Shown here: one piece after another, positions 25,428 to 34,700 of the stretch
How positions within the stretch are numbered: the stretch's first letter is position 1
Layout: every line of letters begins with the position of its first letter
Assembly: GCF_013116825.1 (NCBI RefSeq)
Contig: NZ_JABFNS010000034.1
Span: 1 to 64,000, forward strand
DNA: 64,000 nt
Source: Myxococcus xanthus
Lineage (GTDB): Bacteria > Myxococcota > Myxococcia > Myxococcales > Myxococcaceae
Direction of reading: 5' to 3'
Translations under genes and position numbers: made by a program
Notes under the pieces: generated by a model
Seen by the model: only the letters and a program-made list of their open reading frames with translations
Databases searched by the model: none
Told to the model about the DNA's origin: nothing

Positions 25428-26692
25428 ACGCCCAACCCGCGGCCTCACCGGCCGCGTCCGCCGTGCCCGCCAGCAACGCGGGTTATGCGCTGCTCATCCT
25501 CACCCTCATCAACCTGGTCAACTACCTCGACCGCTACATCGTCGCGGTGGCGCTGCCGGACATCCAGAAGGAATTCGGCATCAACGACACGCAGTCCGGC
25601 CTGCTGGGCACCATGTTCATCGTGGTGTTCATGCTGGCCTCGCCGCTGGGCGGGTTCCTCGGGGACCGCTACCCACGGCGGCTGCTGGTGGTGGGCGGCG
25701 TGGTGCTCTGGAGCCTGGCCACCGGGGCCAGCGGGCTGGCCACCTCATTCGGCGCGTTGCTCCTGGCCCGCGCGGTGATTGGCATCGGCGAGGCCGGCTA
25801 CGGCGCCGTGGCGCCCAGCATCATCTCCGACTTGTACCCGCGCACGCAGCGCACGCGGATGCTGGCGTTCTTCTACATCGCCATCCCCGTGGGCGCCGCG
25901 GCGGGCTACGGCCTGGGCGGGTGGCTGACGCAGGCCTACTCGTGGCACGTCGCCTTCTTCGCGGGGGGCGTGCCCGGGCTAATTCTGGGCGCCATGGCCT
26001 TCTTCATGCCGGAGCCCCAGCGCGGCGCCATGGATGGGCCGGACGCGCAGGCGAAGCTGCCCTTCATGGTGGGCCTGAAGGGCCTGGCGCGGAACTCGGC
26101 CTTCTGGGCGGTGACGGCAGGGTACACGCTGATGACGTTCTCCATTGGCGGCCTGGGCTTCTGGATGCCCACGTACCTGGTGCGCGAGCGCGGCCTGGCG
26201 CAGGACAGCTCGGGCTTCATCTTCGGCGCGATTACGGCGGTGGCCGGCCTGCTGGGGACGGTGGCCGGCGGCTGGCTCGGCGACAAGCTGGACCGCAAGC
26301 GCGAAGGCGGCGGACTGTGGATGTCCGGCATCGGCCTGATGCTGGCGGCCCCGTGCATGTACCTGGCGGTGAGCCTGAAGGCCGTGGGCCCCACCTTCGC
26401 GGCAATCGCCCTGGCGCAGTTCCTCATCTTCCTCAACAGCGGCCCCATCAACGCGGCCATCGTCAACTGCGTGCCGCCCGCGTTCCGCGCCTTCGCCATG
26501 GGACTGAATGTGCTGTGCATCCACCTGCTGGGTGACGCGATTTCGCCCACGCTCATCGGCAGCATCGCGGATGCGTCCAGCCTGCACACCGCCATCGCGG
26601 TGAATGCCCTGCCCGTGCTCCTCGGCGGCTTCGCGCTGCTGCTGGGCGCCCGGCTCTTCCGTGAAGCCGTGCCCCTCGCGCGTCAGGGCTGA
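25424..26692 (+). CDS. Major facilitator superfamily permease, Spinster-like
   Basis: 422 residues with about 12 hydrophobic helices. The N-terminal NLVNYLDRYIVAVALPDIQKEFG, GFLGDRYPRR (loop 2-3) and RAVIGIGEAGYG motifs are those of the Spinster-like MFS group, whose animal members carry sphingosine-1-phosphate or lysophospholipids; bacterial members are poorly assigned. It begins on the ATGA of the phosphatase gene and runs 10 bp into the convergent acyltransferase gene, leaving no room for a terminator between them. Confidence 0.88.
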   Translation: MNAQPAASPAASAVPASNAGYALLILTLINLVNYLDRYIVAVALPDIQKEFGINDTQSGLLGTMFIVVFMLASPLGGFLGDRYPRRLLVVGGVVLWSLATGASGLATSFGALLLARAVIGIGEAGYGAVAPSIISDLYPRTQRTRMLAFFYIAIPVGAAAGYGLGGWLTQAYSWHVAFFAGGVPGLILGAMAFFMPEPQRGAMDGPDAQAKLPFMVGLKGLARNSAFWAVTAGYTLMTFSIGGLGFWMPTYLVRERGLAQDSSGFIFGAITAVAGLLGTVAGGWLGDKLDRKREGGGLWMSGIGLMLAAPCMYLAVSLKAVGPTFAAIALAQFLIFLNSGPINAAIVNCVPPAFRAFAMGLNVLCIHLLGDAISPTLIGSIADASSLHTAIAVNALPVLLGGFALLLGARLFREAVPLARQG

Positions 26693-28002
26693 GCGGCGGC
26701 GTCCAGCCTTGGCCGGTACTCGTCGGCCAGGCGCTCCATCTCCGAGGCCAGCCGCTCGCCATCCGCGAGCAGCAGGCCCTTGAGGCGCGCGCGGTTGCCC
26801 AGCGTGAAGAACACGCGGATGTCGCGCTGGAGCGACTCCCAGCGCTCGGCGAAGTAGAGGGTGAACAGCGCCAGCGGTGGCACGGCGAGGAAGACGGCCA
26901 CGGCCAGGAGCGCGCTGCCCCACACCGCCGCGCCAGCTGTCAGCACGCCCCACCACACCAGCGCCACCACGAAGGCGGTGAGGAACTTCACCGTGGCCTG
27001 CACGTCCAGTTCGACGTTTCGGCTGACGAGCCGGGGCAACTGGTAGGGCAGCCAGAACAGGCCCAGCCCCAGGGCGAACAGCGGCAGGCCCAGCACCAGC
27101 GCCAGCACGTTCTTCACCACGAAGGGCACCACGTTCCCCGGCCGGTACACGAGCGTCAGGTCCTCCAGCCCCGTCGCCTGCACCAGCGCCATGCGGTGCC
27201 GGAAGCCGGCGAGCTGCGCGCGCAGGGACTCGAAGCGCTCCGGCTCCTGGGCGCGGAACATCTGGACGCCGCGCGCCCACAGTCGCAGGCGCTCCGCGTC
27301 GAGCGCCCCACCCTGCTTGAAGGCGAAGAGCTGCTCGGCCAGCTGCGCCAGCGGGAGGTCCGCCCACTGCTCCAGGTTGAGCGTCACCGCGCGAAGCCCG
27401 CTGGCGATGCGCTCGGTGAGGGCGCGGACGGCATCGGGCTCCGCCGCGGCGTCCGCGGGTAGGAAGGCCTGCACGTCGATGGCGGGCCCCACGTCGATGA
27501 GCACCTCGCTGCGGAACACGTGCTTCTCCGCGTAGGTGAGCCCCACGGGGACGATGCGCACCGGAGCCCCCGCCTTCGCCGCGCTCACGGCGATGCGCGC
27601 CGCGCCCGTCTTCAGCTCGGCGAGCCCAGGCGCGGAGTGGCTCTTGCCCTCGGGGAAGATGGTGATGGCGCGCCCCTGCACCAGCGCGCCCTTCGCGGCC
27701 TCCAGCGTGCCCTCGTTGCCGCCCATCTTCGCCGGGTCATCCTGCTTCCGGTACACCGGCAGCGCGTCCAACCCCTTCAACAGCCAGCCGATGACGGGCA
27801 TCCGGAACAGCGGCGCCTTCGCCAGGAAGGTCACCTTGCGCCGCGTGAGGATGAACACCAGCGCCGGGTCGATGAGGCCGTTGGGGTGGTTGCCCACGAA
27901 GAGCACCGGGCCGTCCGGCTCCAGCGCCGGGGCATTCACCTTCACCCGGTAGAAGAGTCGGAGACACAGCGCCACCACCGCACGCACGCACGCGTAGAAC
28001 AC
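26683..28002 (-). CDS. PlsC/GPAT-type glycerolipid acyltransferase with C-terminal membrane part
   Basis: 439 residues from a GTG start. The N-terminal half is an LPLAT acyltransferase domain: NHPNGLID (His catalytic, spacing Hx5D instead of the common Hx4D), a GLDALPVYR segment and FPEGKS binding the glycerol phosphate. Hx5D is also seen in yeast Gat/Sct-type glycerol-3-phosphate/DHAP acyltransferases, so it may act on either first-step substrate or lyso-PA. The C-terminal half adds two or three membrane helices (about 300-325 and 343-385) and a charged helical tail. With CarF nearby, a role in ether lipid or phospholipid supply is attractive but unproven. Same strand as tamA/tamB upstream. 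Confidence 0.85.
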   Translation of the reverse strand: MFYACVRAVVALCLRLFYRVKVNAPALEPDGPVLFVGNHPNGLIDPALVFILTRRKVTFLAKAPLFRMPVIGWLLKGLDALPVYRKQDDPAKMGGNEGTLEAAKGALVQGRAITIFPEGKSHSAPGLAELKTGAARIAVSAAKAGAPVRIVPVGLTYAEKHVFRSEVLIDVGPAIDVQAFLPADAAAEPDAVRALTERIASGLRAVTLNLEQWADLPLAQLAEQLFAFKQGGALDAERLRLWARGVQMFRAQEPERFESLRAQLAGFRHRMALVQATGLEDLTLVYRPGNVVPFVVKNVLALVLGLPLFALGLGLFWLPYQLPRLVSRNVELDVQATVKFLTAFVVALVWWGVLTAGAAVWGSALLAVAVFLAVPPLALFTLYFAERWESLQRDIRVFFTLGNRARLKGLLLADGERLASEMERLADEYRPRLDAAAQP

Positions 28003-28024
28003 GGCGGAGACTGTACTCCACGTC

Positions 28025-28540
28025 TCAGGGATACCGGTCCACCACCTGGATGACGCCGGTGTTGTCCTGCACCACGGAGAAGCCCTTCATCGGGCTCGGG
28101 TAGGCAATCAGGCCCTCGCCGTCCTTGTCCCAGCGCGAGTCCAGGAGGATGCCGCAAAAGGGCACCGACATCGCCCCGGCCTCCGGCAGGAAGATGCGGT
28201 CATACCGGCCGAAGACGCGGTGCTTCGTCACGTACAGGCGGCCACCGATGCGCGCGCCGGGAAGCTGCTGCTCTCCCTGCTCGCGCGGCAGCGCAATCAC
28301 GAAGCTGTAGTTGTAGCGCGCCGGGCCCGGGTGGTCCTGGATGGCATCCACGATGACGGGGACCTTGTCCCCGGGCTTCAGGCCCAGGCGCTCCATCTGC
28401 AGCAAGGCGCCCCGGGGGCACGTTCCCTCTGGAGGCATCCACTTGGGCCGCGCCGCCCCCTGTGAGGACGCGGAGGTGGTCCGGCAGCCCGCCGCCACCA
28501 GCAGCCCCAGGCCCACCACCATCCACCGCGGCCAGCGCAT
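28025..28540 (-). CDS. Predicted lipoprotein downstream of tamA
   Basis: 171 residues from the ATG at 28540 (GGGAGG upstream). Signal peptide ends in lipobox VAAGC. The mature part starts Ser/Ala-rich and then folds into a beta-rich domain with PGDKVPVIVDAIQ and LPGARIGGRLYVT segments and a C-terminal PMKGFSVVQDNTGVIQVVD stretch. No family recognised. It sits 17 bp after the tamA stop and 22 bp before the acyltransferase, so it is probably part of the tam transcript and might be an accessory of that outer membrane machinery, by position only. Confidence 0.75.
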   Translation of the reverse strand: MRWPRWMVVGLGLLVAAGCRTTSASSQGAARPKWMPPEGTCPRGALLQMERLGLKPGDKVPVIVDAIQDHPGPARYNYSFVIALPREQGEQQLPGARIGGRLYVTKHRVFGRYDRIFLPEAGAMSVPFCGILLDSRWDKDGEGLIAYPSPMKGFSVVQDNTGVIQVVDRYP

Positions 28541-28557
28541 GCGCACCCTCGCCTCCC

Positions 28558-31500
28558 TCAGAACGTCCCGATGCTGAAGTGGAACTGCGTGGTGGCCTCG
28601 TTCACCGACTCGTCCGGGTCCAGGTTGAAGCCCACGTCGAAGGCCAGCGGCCCCACGGGCGTCACGTAGCGCAGGCCCGCGCCCGCCGTGTAGCGCAGCC
28701 GGCCCGGGTCGAACTGCGTCCGGTCCAGCCACAGGTTGCCCGCCTCGAAGAAGAGCCCCAGGTCCACGGAGGACAGAGCCGGCAGGCGCAGCTCCGCCTT
28801 GCCCAGGGTGAAGAGCTCGCCACCCTGGCTCGCGGGGACCTGCCCGGCGAGCACGGCCTTCAGCTCAGCGGAGCACCCTGCCGGCGAAATCAGCGCGCGG
28901 CAGTCACGCAGCCGCTGCTGCAATGCGCCGCGGACGTCCTCCGGCAGCACACCGTCCTCACGGAAGCCGCGCAGGCTGGACGAGCCGCCCAGGTAGAACA
29001 GCTTCGAGCCAATGGCCTGCGCCTGCTCCTCCAACGGGATGATGGTGCCCGCGCGCGCGGACAGCGCCACGCTCGCCCGCCGCCCCAGCGGGATGTAGCC
29101 GCTGAGACTGCCCGACAGCTTCACGCCGTCGATGGGGTACGCATCCACGCGGTTGCCCGCCACGTCCGTGGGACGCACGCTCAAGCCACGGGTGAACTCG
29201 GCGCTGGAGACGAACACCACGCCCCGGCGCGGGTTGGCCGGGTCATCCCGGAAGTCGAGCGTGACGGAGGGCCGCAACGAATGCAGCGCGAAGTCGCCGA
29301 ACGGGTAGCGCAGCCGCTCCCGGTCGGCGCGGTTGAGCAGCTCCAGCACGCCCGCGCGCGAGCGCAGCCGGTTGTTCTCCACTTCGTAGGACAGCGACAG
29401 GTTGAGCCACGTCGCCGCGGCCCAGTCCATGGCGGCCGCCGCCGCGAACCGCGAGGACACATAGGAAGGCCGGTGGACGCGCTCGCCAATGAGGTCCAGG
29501 CGGGCCCCCACCTGCAGCGGCAGCAGGAAGAACAGCCGGGGCTGCGCCAACGCGAGGTTGCCCCGGCCTCCCAGGCCATTGAGCCCCTGGAGCTCCACGT
29601 CACAGCCTGGAGCCGGGCCCCCTCCGGGCACCGTCTGCTGGCAGGCGATGCGCCTGTCTTGAGACAGCGCCTCCGCGCTCCAGCCCGCGTAGTTGATCTT
29701 CCCGCGCGCCAGCAGGCTGAGCCCCAGACCGTCCAGGTTTCGGTAGGCCGTGTCGAGCGTGATGCGGGGACCGTCCACCAGGAAGTAGCCACCGGACACC
29801 TGACCATCCAACCGGGGTCGCTCCTGGACCGTCACCAGCACGTCCTTGGTGTCCTCGCGCCGGGTGGGGTCCGCCAGCGCGATGTCCACCTGACGGAACA
29901 CGCCCAGACGCGCCAGGCGGCGCTGGCCCTCCGTCAGCTCATCCAGCGCGATGGGCTTGCCCTCCTCCACCGCGAGGTTGGCCAGCACCAGGTCCGGGTC
30001 CGTGCGCGTCAGGCCCTGCACCAGAATCTTCCCGACCTTCACCTGCGGGCCCGCGTCCGCGCGGAAGATGACGGTCGCCTGCGTCCCGTCCTCACCCACG
30101 CCCGTCTCCGTGGTGACGCGCGCGAAGAGGTAGCCCTGCCGCCCCAGCTCCTGCTCCAGCGCCTGACGCGAGGACTCCACCGTGTCGAAGCTCAGCGGCG
30201 CGCCCTCGCGCATGCGCTGGCCCATGACCCAGGCCGTCAGGCCCGGTGGCACGCCCTCGAAGTCCACCTTCACCAGGCGCGCCTGAGGCCCCTCCTCCAC
30301 GTCGAAGTCGGCGACCGCCGTGCGCCCCACCACATCCACCGTCAGGCCCCGGAACGCCACCACCGCGGAGAGGAAGCCCTGCTCGCGGTAGGCCTCGTTC
30401 ATGGCCTCCACGGCCTCCAGCCACGCGTCCTCCACGTACACGGTGGACGCTGGCGGCGGCGGCGCGACGCCCGGGAGCTCCAGGCCGTGACGCCCCTCGG
30501 TGTTCAGCGGGTCGTCGAGCATCCGCAGGTCCAGCTCCGGCCGCGTCATGCCCGCCAGCACCTGCTCCGCGAGCAGCGCGCGCAGCGCCTCCACCGGCAG
30601 CCCGCGGTTGCCGTGAAAGCGAACGTCGGCCACGCGCAGCGGGTGCCCCTCCTCCACGTCGAACACCAGCGCCGCCACCTCGCCATCCGGACGCAGCACC
30701 TCACGCGGCCGCACGCGCACGTCGTGGAAGCCGCGATAGCGGTAGAAGACCTCCATGCGTCGCGCGAGCCGGCCAGCGACGACCTCGTCCATGGGCTCCG
30801 AGACGTCGTGCGCCAGCACGCGCTCCAGCACGCCGTGCGGGAAGTGGCGGTTGCCGTGGAAGCGCACCCCATAGCGAGGCCCCGCCATCAGGGGCACCGC
30901 CACCGACGCGAAGCTGCCCTCCACCAGCACCGCCGGCGCCCCCACCTGCGCTCGCCAATAGCCCTCGCCGCGCAGCAACGTGCGCAGCTCCTCCAGTGAG
31001 CTGGACAGGCGCGCCCGGTCGAACACCTGCCCCGGATGCAGCGCCAGCACCTCCAGCAACCGGGACAGCGGCAGGCCAGGGCTGCCGGAGAAGGTCACCT
31101 GCCGCACCCGCGTGGGCAGGCCTTCGTCCACGGTGAGCACCACCGCGATGCCATCCGTCACCGGCTCCTGTGTCACGGAGACTCTCGTCGAGTCGTACCC
31201 CTTGCGCTGATACGCCTGGAGCACGGAAGACACCGCGCCCTGCAGCTCCTCCGCGTCCAGCGGCCCGCCCTCCAGCAGGCCGCTGGCCTCCAGCAGCTCC
31301 CCGTCCGACAGCACGGAGTTGCCTTCGAAGCGCAGCCGCGCCAGCCGCGACACGGGCGTGAGCTGGAACATCAGCCGCACCCCGCCTCGCACCGGCTCCG
31401 TGCGCGCCACCACGTCCGTGAAGCGGCCCGTGGCCCACAGCCGCTCCACCGAGCGCCGCACCGCGCCCGGCGTCAGCGTCTGCCCCTTGCGCACCGCCAC

Positions 31501-31731
31501 CAGGTCGCTCAGGCCCTGCGCGTCCGCGCCTCCGGACAGGTGCAGCTCCACGGCGATGACTTCGGCGCCGAAGCCACCGCCGTCGTCCGCCTGCGCGCGC
31601 GCCGCGCCCGGCACGAGGACGCAGAGCACCAGCGCCAGCACCGCGAGGGCCCGGCCTACTCGACCTCCCAGCTCAGCTTCAGCTCGAGCCCGAGGTTTCC
31701 AAACGAGGCGTCGTTGTTCTCGTTGTCCCAC
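28558..31731 (-). CDS. tamA: TamA-like Omp85 protein with about seven POTRA domains
   Basis: 1057 residues. After a signal sequence (hydrophobic core about 28-42) I count seven consecutive POTRA-type units (from about residue 53 to 650), each ending in a GYx/GFx turn and a final beta strand, then a 16-strand-type Omp85 barrel with the loop-6 motif SSLRGF and a terminal Phe. The gene follows tamB, so TamA is the likely identity; TamA normally has three POTRAs and BamA five. The GTG at 31731 lies inside tamB (76-bp overlap) and gives a long N-region before the signal core. No better start is visible, since the next GTG (31641) would cut into the core. BamA cannot be excluded from sequence alone. 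Confidence 0.85.
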   Translation of the reverse strand: MGQREQRRLVWKPRARAEAELGGRVGRALAVLALVLCVLVPGAARAQADDGGGFGAEVIAVELHLSGGADAQGLSDLVAVRKGQTLTPGAVRRSVERLWATGRFTDVVARTEPVRGGVRLMFQLTPVSRLARLRFEGNSVLSDGELLEASGLLEGGPLDAEELQGAVSSVLQAYQRKGYDSTRVSVTQEPVTDGIAVVLTVDEGLPTRVRQVTFSGSPGLPLSRLLEVLALHPGQVFDRARLSSSLEELRTLLRGEGYWRAQVGAPAVLVEGSFASVAVPLMAGPRYGVRFHGNRHFPHGVLERVLAHDVSEPMDEVVAGRLARRMEVFYRYRGFHDVRVRPREVLRPDGEVAALVFDVEEGHPLRVADVRFHGNRGLPVEALRALLAEQVLAGMTRPELDLRMLDDPLNTEGRHGLELPGVAPPPPASTVYVEDAWLEAVEAMNEAYREQGFLSAVVAFRGLTVDVVGRTAVADFDVEEGPQARLVKVDFEGVPPGLTAWVMGQRMREGAPLSFDTVESSRQALEQELGRQGYLFARVTTETGVGEDGTQATVIFRADAGPQVKVGKILVQGLTRTDPDLVLANLAVEEGKPIALDELTEGQRRLARLGVFRQVDIALADPTRREDTKDVLVTVQERPRLDGQVSGGYFLVDGPRITLDTAYRNLDGLGLSLLARGKINYAGWSAEALSQDRRIACQQTVPGGGPAPGCDVELQGLNGLGGRGNLALAQPRLFFLLPLQVGARLDLIGERVHRPSYVSSRFAAAAAMDWAAATWLNLSLSYEVENNRLRSRAGVLELLNRADRERLRYPFGDFALHSLRPSVTLDFRDDPANPRRGVVFVSSAEFTRGLSVRPTDVAGNRVDAYPIDGVKLSGSLSGYIPLGRRASVALSARAGTIIPLEEQAQAIGSKLFYLGGSSSLRGFREDGVLPEDVRGALQQRLRDCRALISPAGCSAELKAVLAGQVPASQGGELFTLGKAELRLPALSSVDLGLFFEAGNLWLDRTQFDPGRLRYTAGAGLRYVTPVGPLAFDVGFNLDPDESVNEATTQFHFSIGTF

Positions 31732-34700
31732 TGGGCCTGCGCGGAGAGTCGGTCATCGAAACGGTACTCGGCCCGCGCCCGCGTGCCGCGCCCGCTCACG
31801 GGTTGCGTCATACCGATTTTAAGCTGCTCGCTCAGGAACTTCGACTCCAGTTGCGCGGTGGGCTCCGCTTGCCGGGTGGCGTCGTTGTAGGTGGTCGAAA
31901 TCTGCAGGGACAAATCCCTCAACACGGGATTGCTGGGAAGAAAGCGCTGGAGCTGCCGGTCCAGGCCCGACACGTTGAAGAGGGCCTCGGCCGCCAGGCC
32001 GGCGCTCGCCGAGGCCGCGGTATCCTGGTCTGAGGAGGTGAAACCCAGCGTGAGGAGCGAGACGATGTCACCCTCCACCAGCGCCGGCTCCGAGGAGAGG
32101 AGAATCTGCGGGTCGGACGGCTTGCCGAAGGCGTGCAGCTTCACCATGTACTCGCGCACCTGCGTCTGGGCCTGGACCTCGAAGACAGGGTCGATTTGCG
32201 TGGGGTCCTGGAACTCGAGCTGCCCCTGACTGATGGTGAAGGGGTTGTTCCGGAAGAACGCCTGGCTGCCCTCGGCCAGCTCCACCCGGCCCAGCAGTCC
32301 CGGCCGCAGGTCCGTCCCCGTCAACCGCACGTCCCCCAGCAGGCGGGCCTTCGCCAGGTTGTTGTCCACGCGGACGTCGCCGAAGTGGACGTTCACATCC
32401 CAGATGACCCAGGGCTTCGGAGGCTCACCGGACGACGAGGACGACCCCGCCGCCAGGTGGGTGGTGCGCTTCTGCATCGTCTTCAGCAGCGCATCCACGT
32501 CCAGCGCCTTCTGGTACCGCATCTTCACGATGTCCATGCCACCGGTGACGGTGAAGCCCTTGGGCGGGCCAATCACCTGGAGCAGGCCGGAGAAGGTCGC
32601 GGGCAGGTCCTCCGTGAGCCGGTAGGGCACCTCGTCCAGTTGGATGGTGAGGCCCAGCCGCTGCGGCAGGAAGCGCTCCAGCCGCACGTCGCCGCGCGCG
32701 GACACGCGGCCTTCGTTGAGCTGGCCCTGCAGGTGCTCCACCAGCACGCGCTGGCCTGTCAGCTCCACGCGCCCGGCCATGTTGCGCACCTGGACGGGCC
32801 AGTCCCGCAGCGCCAGCCGCATGTCGAACAGCTCCGCGGAGCCCACCACGGAGGGCTTCTCCAGCGTCCCGGAGGCTTCGGCGTCCACGGTGATGCGCCC
32901 GGAGGAGCGCTCCACCACGGCGGGCATCAACGACTCCAGCAGGCGCAAATCCAACCCGCCCCGCAGCGTCACGTTCAGGCCGCGCGGGCTCATCCACCCG
33001 CCCAGCGACAGGTCCACGTGCTGCCCCGTGAAGCGGAAGGGCTGCACGTCCGTCCGCCCGGCCGCGTACGCCAGCACGATGGGGCCCGCGTTCTCCCCGC
33101 GCAAATCGTCACGGGAGAGGACCAGCCGCTCCACGGTGGCGTTCACCTGCGAGCCCGCGGGCTCCAGAAGCAGGCCCTTGGCGCTCACGGTGCCCGACAG
33201 GGCCCCGCTGACGCCCGCCCACAGCGGCGCGTCCGGCAGCAGCGGGCGAATCTCCGGCAACGAGAACGAGCCCTGGGCTTCATAGGGCCAGTTGTCCTGC
33301 ACCTTCATGCGGATGCGGCCGGTGGCGTCCCGGAAGGGGTGGCCCCACACCTCGAAGTTCTTCCCCACCATGCGCCCGGTCAGGTCCATGGCGCCCAGGT
33401 TCCGCTCGGCGAAGGTGACGCGCGGCGCGCGCAGCGTGACGTCCACCACCGGCACGTCGGCGGTGCCCGACACGACGCCGTCCATCACCATGGTGCCCTG
33501 GATGCCCATGCGCTCGGCGAGCTCCGGGTCCACCGCCTCGGCCAGCGACAGGCCGTCTCCGCCGAAGCGGTAGTCCAGCCCGCCCTCGAACGTGAAGGTG
33601 CCCTCCGCCCAGGTGCGCCCCAGCGGCCCCGTGAGGGTGGTGCGCTCCAGCACCATCGCCTTGCCGTCCACGAAGCGCAGCCGCGCCGCGCCGTCGCCCA
33701 TGCGCCGGCCCAGGTAGGTGGTGTCCTTGACGTCGAACGCCACCAGCCCCTCCAGCTTCTCCACGGGGCTGTCCACCTCCACGCGGCCGGTGGCCGTTCC
33801 ACCCAGCGTGCCCTGCATCACCGCGAGCGACGGACTCAGGCCCGCCACCACGTCCACCAGGTCCTCGTTGCGCCCCTGCGGGACGTTCACCTCCAGGCGC
33901 AGGTTGAGAAGCCGCCCGAAAGACACCCCCGCCTTGCCGTAGTACTGCGTGCGCCCCTTCTGGCCGGAGAAGGCGGGGAACGTGAGCAGGCTGTCCTTGT
34001 AGGCCAGCTTCCCCTGCATCACCCCCAGCGACAGATTCCAGAACTCGAAGTCGCGGAAGGACAGCCCCGCCTCCACCCTCACGTCTGACGCGGGGCCGGT
34101 AATCGCGTAGGTGGCATGGCCCCTTCCGGCCCAGGGCAGGCCCGCGATGTGGCCAAAGTCCGCAAGGTCCACGTCGCCCTGCCCGCGGATGTCCAGGCCC
34201 AACCCGCCCGCCAGCAGGAGCACGACGTCGCCCGTCACGCGTGAGTGACCCACCTCCGCGTTGACGTGGCTGAAGGCCACGCGGTCCGCCTGGAGCTTCA
34301 CCTGCGCCTGCGCGCGGGCCTTGTCGAACTCCAGAATCGTGAGGCCGTCCTTCGGCTGCGTGTCGAACGCGTGCGTGGCCAACACGAACTTCCCGGTCCG
34401 CAGGTCCAACGGCCCTGACAGGGAGAAGCGCGGCAGCAGGTTGCCGGACAGCCGCGCGTCCAGCGTGGCCGGGAAGTCCACCCAGGAGCCCTTCACCCCT
34501 GCCCGGTCCAGGATGCGGCCCAACGACGCGTCCTCCGTCGTCAACGACACCTCCAGCGGGAAGTTTGGCGTGAGCCCCAGCCGCCCCGTCGCGCGCACCT
34601 TGCCCGCGCCCACGGGCAGGGTGAGCTCCTCCAGCCGGACGTCTTCACCCGAGTACGACAGGCGCGCGTGCAGGTTCGTCGGGCCGAAGTCCCCGTAGCC

